Source: Polyporus tsugae (taxonomy: Eukaryota > Basidiomycota > Agaricomycetes > Polyporales > Polyporaceae). Taken from it: DNA of 64,000 nucleotides. The notes below the pieces were generated by a model that did not search any database, had not been told where the DNA came from, and saw nothing but the letters and a program-made list of their open reading frames with translations. Below, in pieces: positions 12,201 to 24,273 of this stretch. Position 1 is the first letter of the stretch, and every line of letters starts with the position of its first letter. Position numbers and translations under genes: made by a program. The stretch is taken from positions 744,001 through 808,000 of the forward strand of contig JAHRBS010000013.1 of the NCBI GenBank assembly GCA_024305745.1, given 5' to 3'.

Positions 12201-15200
12201 GGTGTCCTACCAAGACGGCGCGCGTGCCGCGTGGATGTTCCAAGTGCACGCGTGAGGGGTTTGGTGCGAATCTACGCAGCATGCATGGAACAAGGGTGGA
12301 CGGCCTTGACTCGACCCGACTCGGTACCGTCTCTTCTAAGCAAGACACTCGCGGGCACAATATTGGTGACTCCGACGACGGAATGGGACGCCGCGAGACC
12401 ACCGTGCCGCGACGCTATCTGATAGAGCGGCGGGCTGTCGCCGTCTCTGACACTGAGAGAGGGTGTGCTGCATCAGAAACGGAGTTTGAACGGTCTTAGG
12501 GCCCGCCGCCGAGAAGATTTGGACAACCCGATGCGGTGATCGGTGGCGATCTGCGCCTTCATATGGAAACCGTGACCATATCGATAGCACACGCTGGAAG
12601 TCTGCAAGGAGCAGTCCTCGAAAGTTTTTTTTTAATCAGACCGTGCATGCCTCGAGTGTGGTCAAGGACGCCAATGCCGCGTGTTTGCGTAGCAGGCACA
12701 AGCTGCCAGGTGTGCAGTGCATGGAGGTCACCCGACAGAGTTCCCTTCCACAATGAAACCAAGGACGGACGTACATGATGCGAGCCCCTGCATTCCCCGG
12801 ATGTATGGCTGCTTCACAGATAGGGAGACATCAATCTCCACCCACGATCAGCTGAAATCAAGTCCCACGGCTTTTCGTGTCGTTCTTGGAACATATTTAG
12901 GAGGAGGGGCGTGGGGAATCTGTAGAAATGGGAGGAAGATGTGGTCGGTGAGGAGGATGGGAGCAGTTTGGGTGAGAAAGCGCTAGCGGCCAGCGTGTCA
13001 ACTCTGAGCGTCTGAGTTACTTGTTTGGGATGAACATCACACGCAGCCGCCGGATCATGACTGTTCCTCGAATTCTTCCATTCTCACGACCATCATGTTC
13101 CTTACCTCCGCCATGGCTATCCGCGCCACCCGTGAGGTAACCTTCCTGCAGGCTCCGTGAGGAATTGACGGAAAGGTCGAGACCATGGATTCCCTATCAG
13201 ACGCGTCCGAGTCGACGGCTTCGAAGGACGATGGCGAAGAGCCCTGCGAGAGTACGTGTATGCGGGTTCCTTATTCGTCGACGCGTGCTGTGAGTGTAAG
13301 TCATACAATAGTTGGCTCGGAGCGGTTCACGACCTCAGGCTGACCCTCGATTTCAGACTTCTGCGGGATCTAAATTAGCAAAGTTGGACATTGGCTCAAC
13401 GCGCAGTATCTCAGTGGTGCGCAACCACACTGGGTAAGCACGCCCCACACGTATAGTCTCCTCGTTTTCGCAATGCGGAAAGAACATTCCAAGACCAAGC
13501 ATCATCTAAGTAAAGGCTCCGCTGTGTCGAGAAACCTGCATGTGGGTACCAGGATCACGCCGACGGCGCGCGTTTATCTCTGGGTGGCCGGGCACCCGGT
13601 CTGAAACTCGCGCACCTCACCACCATTCAAGTTCAAACCTTGCTTGTCGCCGACCAGCCATGAGGCGTCCGGATGCACATTCTGGATCCGGCACCCTGAA
13701 TGCGCCGTGCGGTCGTCTTTTGCGGCATGATTCTTCACTCCCGATCTCCTCGTGCTGGTGTTCGATGATGTCGATGCGCAGATCTCTGATGCTCGCCGGT
13801 GCAGGTCCGAGACTCGAGAGTCCTTGCTCGCAACCTTAATGCATAGCACTGTCACTTACACGCCCCCCGCGCGACCGAAGCGCAGAACCGTTCTAGACGT
13901 CGTGTCCGCTCATTTGTGACCCTGCACTGCGGCGTCTGTGCATGCACTCCTCGCCCGCTGCATTCACGCGGGAACGAGGCGATCCTCCCGTTCGTGCTCA
14001 CATGTAGTCGCCGACCGTCGCGGTGCGGATGAGTCTCTATATCCCTACTACGCGCTCGCTGATTCATTGTGCTAGGATTTGTGCCTCGAGGCATGCCATT
14101 GACGTACTTATGTTGTAAGGAGCTGCGGCAGCCTCAGACTGCGATGCGTCGAAAGTTTCCGAAACAACCGTCGCATTGTGACACACCGAGCCTGGAGCCC
14201 TATAAACTTGAACTGGAGCAAGAAGACCAACGGACTGGTCCGTTTGGAGGGAGGGGCCGGGGGGTGTCCCGAACACCCGCCCGGCGTGTAGGGTTTGCAG
14301 CACGCCGCCGCGCCCGTGGAGACCAACACGGAGGTCGGATGCAGCAGCAGTCACAGTGCGCCGCACACGGTGCGTGCCGCCTGACGTATGTTCGAGGCGA
14401 GGAGCCGGCCATGGCTGTGGCGCAGGGGAGGCTCAGTGCTTGGTTCTGGGGGAGGGTGCTGGTAGCCAGAGTGCCTCCCTGCGCACGGAGCGTGCCTGGC
14501 CTGTGCAGTTGACGCGAGAAGCCAAGGGGCCAGAAACTTTTGTCTGTGAGGCACTGCAGTGAACTGGGGTAGCGCGCAGCTTGACTTCTGATGAGAAGGA
14601 TGACCGCGGAGGGAAGGGTCGGGGCTCCGCGAGTTGATTGACATTCTCGAAGGTTCACACCGACGACCGTGACGCCACCGGTGGGCGGCAGGTGCAGATG
14701 TTCGAAGACAGCATGTACGGAGTACGTACGGTGCAGACTACGAGTCTATACTTAGATCACTACTTTCAACCCCGGGACGATGTACCGATTGTCTGAGAAT
14801 GGACTCGAGGATCGCGCACTGGAAAGTCACGCTGGACTTGGACAACTTCAGGACCCGAATGCTGTCGGCCAGTTGCAGGAAGCCGCTGACACCGTGCAGT
14901 GACAGGCTCAAGAGTGGCATTCTGACAAACCCGAATCCCCGTTGCAACTTGCAACGGGTGGGAAGTCTACGGAGGCATTTATCAATTACGGAGCCGGGGA
15001 GCTTTATTACATTACGTATCTCGTTTACAGATAACATACAACTCAAACTTTGAATTCGGCACACCTGAGCACGACAATATGGTACGCAGCCCAGACAAAG
15101 ACACGACACAGGGATGAGGACGGCACCCGGAAGAACGGCGTGGAGGGGGGATGGAAATCGGATGGCAACAAACATGCCTGGACGGGTGTCGCCCGCCGCG

Positions 15201-15228
15201 GATAGGACGGCAGCCATGCCTCCCGCGC
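9264..15228. other. Array spacer 2-3, no recognisable gene
   Basis: About 6 kb of short frames without domains. The 13560-14080 part matches 7110-7620 of the previous spacer. A TATA-like element for array member 2 is at 9426-9434. Around 10577-10640 there is an A-box-like string, but no tRNA fold. The 3' flank of array member 3 (14738-15217) holds a minus-strand open frame that is probably untranslated. Confidence 0.5.
9426..9434 (-). promoter_or_regulatory. TATA-like element of array member 2
   Basis: Read on the minus strand this is GCATAAAAA, about 165 bp upstream of the ATG at 9263. A very similar GCATAAAAGC stands upstream of array member 3, so the promoter appears to have been copied with the gene. 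Confidence 0.4.
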
Positions 15229-15823
15229 CTAGTAGACCACACGACGGAAGCTAGCAGTCGGTCCGCGAGCCATGTATGCAGGCGGCGGTGAGGGCGGCGT
15301 GGTAGGAGCGGAGGCGGCAGAGCGCCAGGACTCTGGTCGCACCACCGAGACCCCGGTTGGTGCGTATCGGGTGTGAGGTGCTGGGGAGCGGAGTGTCTCG
15401 TGTGAGGCTCGAGAGGCTTCAGAGGCCTTGCCGAACGCCTTCGAGTATGTGGGACACGTGTTGGTGGAGACGACAGGGAGGGCTATGCCACGACGCGCGG
15501 GCTGGTAGTGGTTAGGACAGTGGTCGCGGGGGGTATGGGTCAAAGGGAGGGATTGTGCGGGGGCGGGGGAGGGGGATGTGCGGCGCTTCTTGCGGGCGAC
15601 GAAGAGGAAGCCGATGGTAATGGCAAGGAAGGCGACTGGTGAGCGACAGACAGCGACCAAAGAAGGGGATCGGGACAGAAGATGGTAATCGAATGAGAAC
15701 CGAGGCGGAAGCAAGGTTCAGTGGGGAGTACGTACGAATGCAGCTGACCATGGTGATCATGAGCTTGCGCGAGATCGCCCCACTCTCTTCGCTCGGGACT
15801 GCGGACTCAGCGACCGACGACAT
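15229..15823 (-). CDS. Array member 3: small single-pass membrane protein with PPxY motif
   Basis: Exons 15823-15736 and 15635-15229 give 164 aa, starting MSSVAES. The 100-nt intron (GTACGT...CCAG) is in phase 1, at the same point as in the other members. The membrane helix combines ISRKLMITMVSCI from exon 1 with LAFLAITIGFLFV from exon 2, followed by a basic stop RKKRR. The tail has PARRGIALPV, a TCPTYSK segment at the place of CLACQK in member 2, and ends with PPSPPPAY and RGPT. It lacks the juxtamembrane Cys pair of members 2 and 4. Predicted orientation is a short outside head and a cytoplasmic tail. Molecular function unknown; binding to a WW domain through PPAY is inference. Confidence 0.75.
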
Positions 15824-18800
15824 GATCTTGTATAGAGGAAAAGGAAGAGGACGATGAGTCGAGTCCAGCCCAATGCAGCCGGCGGAGAAGGGAGACTTAC
15901 AGCAGGGATGTGGAGGAGTGGCAGATGGGGGGAGTGACAGAATGTGGCGAGTAAATGCAGTTGTCCGTGTCTCTGGGGGACTTGGGAGTGATCGAGAGAG
16001 GAGGGGGGCTTGGGACGCTTTTATGCATCGTCCGCAGAAACATGAGTCGGCGCTGGTCGGTGGATGACTCGGATTCGACTAGTACTTGAGCAAGTCGGGG
16101 CGGACAGAGGCTGAGAGCTCCCCTGCCTCGATCCGGCGCCCATCGGTGTTCGCATTGTCCCAGGTTGTTGATAAGATTTGGTGCTGAGAAACAGCTCTCC
16201 GAGCCGGCGTTGGACGATCGAACACACGAAATATGTGTGGTATGCGGGCGGGCAGGTGACAATTGACCACTGATCCGAGCCACGGCGGGTCTGCCTCGTG
16301 GGCAGAGCGAAGAGGAGTGTATTCGTACGCGGTGCTTGTTCAGGACCGATAGACAGGCGTTGGAGGCCGATCAGCTTTGTGGTTCTGAGGCTTTCGGGCG
16401 CCAGGAAATTCGTGGGAGTCCGTAGCAGTGCTCATGTGGCCTGCCGAAACACAGGGTCCGATCTGCTGATGCCTCGATAGCGGGCTTCGGTGGATGCGGA
16501 GAGGAACTGGGGTCAAGAACAGGATATGCGTGCTGGTTGAAGTTGTAGTGCTGTCGAGACGCCAAATGACGGAAGTACCGTTGATATGCTAAGTCTGAAT
16601 GGGGCGCGTGGGCAACGTGTCGGCGATGACTGTGGACGGAGAGCAAAACAGCAATGGTTAGAGTCGAAGCTGCGGTGGCGACGTCACGGTGTTGGCGCGC
16701 GGGGACTCGGACTCGGAAGCAAATTTTTTTACCCACAAGCGCTCAGCGCTCAGCACTGCCATTGCGGTAACAAGTGTCATTGTCAAGAGCTGTAATCACT
16801 CAAATCCCATCCCGGAGAGCCCGGGCTGCATCCCGGTGGAACGAGGTTGGCGGGAGTGGCTCACCGCGTACTGGTGGCGCCAAGATCGAACTCAGATCGA
16901 ACTGACAACTTGGACGCCGCCGCTTGTCGGTAATCTGGCTCGAGAGGGTATAATGATTACGCCGTGGCCTTTCCGGCGTGCACAACGTTTGCATCGTAAA
17001 CGGTTGCCTTCCACTCGCAGCGAGTGATGCTCTAATTGTGTGATCGGTACCCGTTGGGAGCCAGACCACGCGCAGCGCGTCCGGAGAGCGTCAGCGTTTC
17101 CTGTCACCAAAGGACGTCCGATTGAACCCCGCAGCATTCGCACTCCTCGCTCATACAACAGATGGGCATCGAATGTTCGTGATGACCTTCAAGTTCAAGG
17201 TGAGTTGCCCACTCACATCAAGCTGCAGAATTTGAGGAGTTCTCTTGCGTTTCTAGTATATGTCTCTCTCGGTGTAAATTGTAGGAATCCGGGGAGGTTC
17301 TGGTAGTGAGGTACGTCGGGCAGTGGTAAGCATGACAGAAAAAGGAAGAGCGGGGGAGTTACGTAGCGCTGCCTCGACCATCTATCGATCTGCGCCACAA
17401 TCCCCAACATGCGCGAATCGGGCACCTTGGGCGTCTAGGACACTATTTATGATCCACGTGGACTGGTGACAAGGTCTTCCTCAACGACTGTCGTGACCTC
17501 GCGATATTGTCGGCCCGCACTCCTGTTTTCTATCTAGCTATCTGGGCCGGCCAATGGCGGGCTAACGCCGACATCAAGCAAGTTCAACACAATTTTGAGG
17601 CCGTACTAGATTCCTTGACCGATACACGCGTCCGCCACGATTTCGAGTTCATCAGTGACTCCAAGGCATAGGCCCCTTTCGCATTGTGAGATACGCATAT
17701 TTTGGTTCCACGTCAACCAAGGCACAGCCCGAATGATGTCGCACGATAAAAATCGGGGCAGTGCTGCCTCAACCGTCAGCTGACGTTCGGTTCCAGATAC
17801 TCACGGGATGCAGTAGCAGATCGTCGGCATTCTGCTCGATAACGCTCAAAACTCGATTCTTCTATGGCCGGCAGAATGCGCTTTTTCCACCTGCATGTGG
17901 TCATAGGGGATTGGGCAGTGCTGGGGTTCGTTATGGTCGGACTTGCAGGGGACACCCTCCGCCTACCAGTGGCGAGCGCACACTGAAAGCGCCGTGGAGG
18001 CGTCGCAGAACAACGCCCCTGGCGCTGGTGACTTTGGCTTCTAAGCCTTCTATGACACTCGTGCTAACAATCGGGGTGCGCTTTAGGTGTTACGCCTTTC
18101 TCGATACGGCAGGGGTGGCACCCCGTTTCAACAGACCCTGCAGGCACAATACATCCGATTACCAGCGGCACGCCCACATACATTGACGAGGTCCATCTAC
18201 TGGAGGCGATGTCACGGTGTACATACCCATACGCACGTACGGTTGCTCTCTCAAATTGTGCGCTTCTCCAGCGGTATACGCTGATTGCATTATGCATAAA
18301 GCTTCTGTGGCAGAGCGGCGGCCAGACGCGCAAGACACGCCGTTCTCACCCCGCACCCCCACGGCTCCTCGATCTGCAGACCCGTCCTCGGATGCCTCAG
18401 AAGGCGCCTTCCTTCTCCCCCTTCGGGGGAGACTTTGTTATCCGGCCACCATCATCGTACCACCGCCAACCACGATGGCGCGCTGCACTTTCTTCCTGAC
18501 CTAGTGTCCGGGGACCGGACTAAACCAATTATCCTGAGCGCACCCAAGAACTTTGCTTCCTTCCCAGGCGCCTCAGCGACTGGAGAAGCGGGTGGTAGCG
18601 TGCTCGCGCGCCTACTTGAAGGAGGTTCGCGGGGTAAATCATCCGAGATGCCGTCACGTCGATGGTGGATTCTCTCTTCCAAGCGTCGAACGGCGCACTC
18701 CCATCTCTTCGTGTTAGTTAGGCGCAGAGAAGACCCTTGCAATAGCCTCTTATCTGCCTCATTTTGGCGCTACACGACGTCTTGCTCTCATGCTCATGGC

Positions 18801-20591
18801 GTCCTGGGCTCCTCTGTCTTCCCCCGCGAGAGGATGGTCTCCATATCCAGTTGCCACCCTCCGCGTGTGCAACCGCCTAATAGAAGGATGGACGCCTCGC
18901 CCGTGTGTTCTTCCTTTTCCTCCTGGCCGTACCCGCTCCCCCCCTCACTATCGCTAGCGTCTTTGTCGTCGTGCGCGTACACGGGAGGAGGGGATCGCTG
19001 CGCCTCCTTCAAGTGGATTGGCGTCCCCGATAACCATCCACGCGCTTGGACCATGGAGTCGATTACGATCCTCGCTTGCCGCATGAACAGCCACTGGCCC
19101 TCGCGCGGTTACCTGAGGCTAGTATTAATCAGACTGATGACCACGGCCAGGCCATAAGTACGAGCGGCCCGTCAGAAAGTATACGCGGCACACGCGCTTG
19201 GTAGGCTTGGTCCCTTCCGACCCGATAGCGATGCTCGCGTACTTAAGCGGTATGCCACTGGCACAAACCACACAGACGCTCCTTCGCACTGAGCAAGCCT
19301 CGACCACTGCTGCGCCATCCAAGCGACCGGGGGGGGCGATGTACACAATGCCGAGGTCCTCGAATATTAAGTAATCGATTGGGCCAAGTTCAAGCTTCTC
19401 GTAGTAACTGTATAACCGTATTCAAGTTCGCACCTACCTCAATCGAAGAACCGCCGCTCACACCACCAGCGGTCAATCGTCGTGGCGGCTAGGATTGCTA
19501 GCTCGGCGTGCCGCCAAAGTTCTGGAGATGAAGGAGGTGGGGGGGAACAGGGCACCGCGGGAGGCCCGGGCACGGCGCTGCGACTCGCGCCAATTAATTG
19601 TGACTTGTTCTGCGTCCGCTCGCTCGCTAGTTGGATCCCCGCCCCCGGGCCCGCAACGGTGCCTCTGATCCACCTTCGAGGGAGCCTTCAATGAAAGTAG
19701 CCTGCCGAGACCGGTGAGGAAAAAGCCCGGTTGTAAGCAGCCTGAGACCGCCCCGGTGAAGGACGAGTCGTGCTTGGAGCCTCGACCGTCGCGAACTTGA
19801 CCTCGGACTTTGGCAGATACCGACCCCGGCTTGGCGAGTAAGAAGAGGTGACCGAGCAGGCCGCCGGCGCGTGGCGATTAAATTAGCACATACATACCAA
19901 GCTTTATCAGTCTTGAAGCACTCCGGATCTTTTGATAACGCCCGACGTATGCTGAGCCTCTTTACGGCTGACGAGAGACCTAGGCTGAGACGCTGCGAAG
20001 CAGCGGCCGCGGCTCCATACCGATGCATTTTTGCGGGGAAGCAGGCGAAAGTAAGAGGGCGTTCCGGACTCAGCACTCAAATTGGGAGGACGGATGCCGT
20101 CACGAGAGCGAATCTACGATCCTCGTGGCGACGAACGCCTGCGAGCGTCGAGGCGCACAGACAAGTGTTATTGTACTTACCTGAATGAACGTTCCCGAGC
20201 TGGTCGGGCTCCGTGTACATAGCGTTCCCTAAATGACACTCGAGCGTCCGCCCATCCATCTGACTGTGTACCGGCGCGCTGTCCAGTGTCCACCCGAGGT
20301 CGTGCGCAGTAGGTTCCTTAATGAAACGCCGCAGTCACCAATACATTGCAAGGACACAATACATCAACATCGGGGATACATGAGGTACGAGACAACATCA
20401 CAAAGCTAGGGAGATAGCGGACGACGACTACGGCAAGGCAGAAGCATGATTGTGATTCGCGTTCCTATCCGGATAGGACCCTCGAAGACGAAGGGGGCAA
20501 TGAAGATCATCTGGATTCTGCGGGGTGCCGCACTGCGGACACGATGGGGGTGAACGTGAGCATGAACGTGAATGGGGAGGATGGATGACAT
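15824..20591. other. Array spacer 3-4, no confident gene
   Basis: Short frames only. The most coding-like part is 18300-19160: a plus-strand frame from 18435 runs 240 codons but opens with TTG, and the stretch just before it (18305-18500) reads Pro/Ser-rich in two frames. A minus-strand frame over 18452-19084 is open except for one stop. None matches a family I know, and neither strand has clear splice sites. This may be a dead gene. Confidence 0.45.
16017..16026 (-). promoter_or_regulatory. TATA-like element of array member 3
   Basis: Minus-strand GCATAAAAGC about 195 bp upstream of the ATG at 15823. It corresponds to the GCATAAAAA upstream of array member 2. Confidence 0.4.
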
Positions 20592-21248
20592 CTAGGATTG
20601 GCGGTAGCGGGGAGCGGGCCCCGCGACGGGCCCGCGGGACGCGTAGTAGTAGGACGGGGGAGGAGGACGGGCAGGGGTGGCAGGGGTGACCGGCGTAGGT
20701 GAGGTGACACATGCGCGGTTAAAAGAAGTCGCAGAGTCGGACCGAGGAAGCCATGACGTCGGGCCACGTGGTCGCGCGGACGGCGGCGAATACGCGGCTT
20801 GCGGGTACGGCGGCGGTGGGAGGGAGAGGGACTCGAGCGACACGCGGGGAGAGTTGTCGTCGCCCTTGTCCCCCCGCTTCAAGCAGTGCGTGCACCGGAA
20901 GTCGTAGAGGGAGGCGACGGAACAACCCCGACGCACGGTAGGCGGATGGACATGGCGGTGGTGGGGGTCGTGGTAGAAGGGGAGGGACGCATTGGGATGG
21001 GACCGGCGGGGCGCACAGCAGGACTTGCGCGAAACGAGGAGGAAGCCGATGATGATAGCGGCGAAGGTCACTAGCCATCGCGGAAGACCCGACCGGGATG
21101 GGAGGAGGGGGGCTCATATGAGGCCAGGAGCGTGGGAAGGGATGAAGCAGGACGTACATAGACACCCGACTAATGTCATGATGAGCTTCGATGAGATGTG
21201 GCCATTGTCCCCCAATGCAACGCCTGTAGTCGCAATCGGCGACGACAT
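20592..21248 (-). CDS. Array member 4: small single-pass membrane protein with PPxY motifs
   Basis: Exons 21248-21158 and 21070-20592 give 189 aa, starting MSSPIATTG. The intron (GTACGT...CTAG) is in phase 1 inside the membrane segment ISSKLIMTLVGCL + LTFAAIIIGFLLV. RKSCCAP follows the helix, almost identical to RKTCCAP of member 2. The tail has a His-rich stretch, RRGCSVASL, CTHCLK, PPPPY, a central RGPT and a terminal PPPPSYYY with RGPV. It therefore carries two PPxY-type motifs. It is the longest member and lies 5.4 kb from member 3, closer than the other spacings. Its promoter has a clear TATATAA. Confidence 0.75.
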
Positions 21249-22875
21249 GAATCGACGCTGAATGGAGCGGGGCGACGACGTCAGACATAGCGACCACAGC
21301 GTCGGAGTCCTACTGACTGACTCACCAGTGAATGAGGGGGTGAGAAGTGGGGACGGGGTCAGAACAAGCGAGGAGTTTGGGGATGGTTCTAGTGGTGGTT
21401 CGGAGTCGTCGAGAGTGCGTCGGAGGGGGGAAGGATGGAGGCAAGAGGTAGGCTCGTGCATCCGTTATATAGGAAATCGGAGGTGGCGGAGGAGGTCTGA
21501 GGACGGATTAGGAAGAGAGAAGTAATCCAAGGAAAACACAGCCTCCGCTCTCCTCCGCTGCAGCACGTTAGACGCGTCCAGCGCTCGTCCCCAACGTCGG
21601 TATGCAAACTGTGCAGAGCTACAGCGAACGGATAGGTGACGAGGGGCAAACGAGCACCTGCGGTTGGAAGCTGAGAACACACAAGCGACCCCGAGGCCCA
21701 CGACTTGGCACATGTCCGGCGTAGACCTACACGCATGCCGTCACAGTCAAGAATGCCCCAGCCAAACCATCTCAAGAAGCCAAGCGACCGAGCTCTCGAG
21801 TCCACGGTCCCGAAGACCAAGAACTCGGCATCTCGGCTTCAAGCCCTGCTTGCGCTCAAATACTCGTCCGAGAGACTGGGATCTGAATTCCAGGGCACGT
21901 TTGCGAAACATGACATGCACGGGCAGAGGTCAGGTCACTGTATATGGATTGGATACAAAAAGGCGGAGATGGAGAGACGAGGTTGAACTCTGAAGATCGA
22001 GATGGGGTGCGGCCGGCCGTTGAAACGCCGCATTACTAGTGCTCCTCTTGTGCACAAGTACGACGGGTGCGGCCGGGTCCCTCGGCCAAGCAGATGACCC
22101 TGGAGGTCTGTGCCGGATTCCCGATCATGTCGAACGGCAGACGACCGTCTTCCAGTCGGTGGAACCTCCGAGGTACGTCGGACGAGTTTGTTGTTCTCGC
22201 GGGCAATGGTCGAGGCTGTGTCGTCGAGCACCTGAATCAGCACTGGGAACACCATGAGACCCTCGCACGCACCAAGTGTGGCTGAGTGGCCAGAAAGAGA
22301 GTGCGCAGATGTACCATTGTACCAACACGGGTCTGGGTGTCCGCTTGGTGTCCGCCACTGGAAGTACCATGAGGCTGTGCCTTTGGCTCCTCGAACACGC
22401 GTATGCGTGCTTGCTTGCGGTGCATCCTTGCCATTACACCAAAACAGATGTTCCAGGATGCTAGCCTGGCAAGTGGTTTGTTGCCAGCCAATCGATGGAG
22501 AAGAACATGTCCACTCAGAAATAGCCAAAATATGCGACAATATCGGTACTGGAGCCCTTTGAGGCGCCACTCCCAAGTATCCACATGTCTCCTTGAGTTT
22601 CGCCGCCACAAGATGAAGGTTACTGAGTCAAGCCAAAGCCCGAGGAGATGCAGGAGAAGAAGTTGTCGATAACAACCGACCGGACTCACAGTACCTCCGT
22701 AGCCGCGTGGGGTCCGTGCGGGTGGGCCCTGAGTTTGAAGATATTCATTCACCGACTCGGCATGCGCCGGTTCGGGTCCCCCAGCTTAGCGGTTGTCGTC
22801 GCTGTTCGACCCACCGTTCACCTCCTCGACATTGCTGTCCCGCACGCCCGACCCTCGTCTTCGTCTATATTCATC
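21249..22875. other. Intergenic between the array and the V-ATPase gene
   Basis: Contains the upstream region of array member 4 and, at 21935-22609, a minus-strand frame of 224 codons whose codon use is not like the neighbouring genes and which matches nothing I recognise. An overlapping frame at 22237-22752 is equally open. I treat both as unproven. Confidence 0.4.
21465..21471 (-). promoter_or_regulatory. TATA box of array member 4
   Basis: TATATAA on the minus strand, about 217 bp upstream of the ATG at 21248. Confidence 0.45.
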
Positions 22876-23883
22876 ATGTCCGAACTGTGCCCCGTCTACG
22901 CGCCCTTCTTCGGTGCCATGGTGTGTACTCTACCTGCGCGTTAGACGCGTGCTCGCCGCAGTTGGGTTAATGACGAACCGCACCTCCAGGGCTGCACCAG
23001 CGCAATTGTCTTCACTTGTGAGTAATCTTGCGCCATTGTTTGTCCGAGCGATCCAGCTGATCCTGTCTTAGGCATTGGTGCCAGGTGAGCTGGGTGTTCT
23101 GCGAGCGACGAGGACATGTTTAGGACTGACCTGTGTACGTCAGTTATGGTACCGCGAAATCAGGAGTTGGCATTTCTGCCATGTCAGTCCTCCGACCTGA
23201 CCTCATGATGAAGTGTGTCATCCCGGTTATCATGGCTGGTATCATCGCTGTGAGTGTCTCGCTCTTGTGGAACCTTGTCCAGCGTGACGCTCATACTTCA
23301 ATGCAAAGATCTACGGTCTTGTCGTGTCTGTGCTCATCTCCGGAAACCGTGAGTAGCCTCAGCGCAAATCCCGGGAAGCGTATGCTTATTCGCGTGTGCT
23401 AGTCTCAATGGAGATGACGCTCTTCCAAGGCTTTGTTCAGCTCGGTGCCGGTCTGTCCGTCGGTCTCGCTGGTCTCGCTGCGGGCTTCGCCATTGGTGTT
23501 GTCGGTGATGCTGGTGTCCGTGGCACGGCACAGCAACCCAGACTCTTCGTCGGCATGGTGAGTACCCTTTGTTCACCACATCAAGAGCGTTAGGCGGAGG
23601 CCCGAAGTTGGAATTCGTGGTCGTCTGAAGATGCGAGAATGCCGCCTTCCGTTCATCACCTTCCCTCCGTCCTGCCTGTCGTTGAGGAAATTCCGCGCTT
23701 AGGATCAAATTCTGACGCCTTGTACAGATCCTTATTCTTATTTTCGCTGAAGTCTTGGGTCTGTACGGTCTCATTGTTGCCCTCATCATGAACTCGCGCG
23801 CAAGTGACGTCACCGGTGTGGTATGTCCTTTCACTTTTGCCCTAGTGAAATGTTCTCATGCCTTCGCACAGTGCTCCTCATAA
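22876..23883 (+). CDS. VMA3: V-type ATPase proteolipid subunit c
   Basis: Eight exons (22876-22920, 22990-23017, 23072-23084, 23144-23249, 23309-23348, 23403-23557, 23728-23820, 23872-23883) give 163 aa, the usual length of this subunit. It starts [15 protein letters not shown]. Conserved landmarks are [47 protein letters not shown] and QQPRLFVGM. The last helix contains the ion-binding Glu in [11 protein letters not shown]. Subunit c forms the rotating membrane ring of the vacuolar proton pump. The gene is finely split: one exon is 13 nt and the last carries only three codons plus the stop. Donors and acceptors are canonical throughout. The close paralogue VMA11 is the only realistic alternative; the short N-terminus and overall sequence favour VMA3. 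Confidence 0.95.
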
Positions 23884-24273
23884 ATGCCACGACGATTCCG
23901 CCCCCGAGGATACAGCGTTGGAAGGGTGCACGATGCGATGTGCTTCCTGGTCATGGACAATCACCAGCGCTGCCCACACACTCACTCAGCAATGTCAATG
24001 CTTTCTCTTCTACATACATGTGCTGTACGGTACATATAATACCACACTTCGTTCCGGCCAGCTCCTGTGAGCCCCGTGGGCCGAGAAATCGTGTGAAATG
24101 GTCGACAGCTATGTTCCTGGAACTGACGTGGCTATGGGCGCCTGCAGGGTGATAAGATAACTTTAGCGAGAGCAATGGATTGGAATTCGTCGTCACCCCA
24201 CAGACACACATTCATCTGTCCCTGACTTGCGACTACGACGTGGCGACCGTCGACCAAGACAGCGAGGAGGGCC

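Noticed and set aside
14738..15217. 159-codon minus-strand frame downstream of array member 3
   Set aside because: Lies directly in the expected 3' UTR, has no domain and no counterpart behind the other array members.
21935..22609. 224-codon minus-strand open frame
   Set aside because: Codon third positions are not GC-biased as in the real genes, a second frame is equally open, and no family is recognisable; kept as a note under the intergenic entry.
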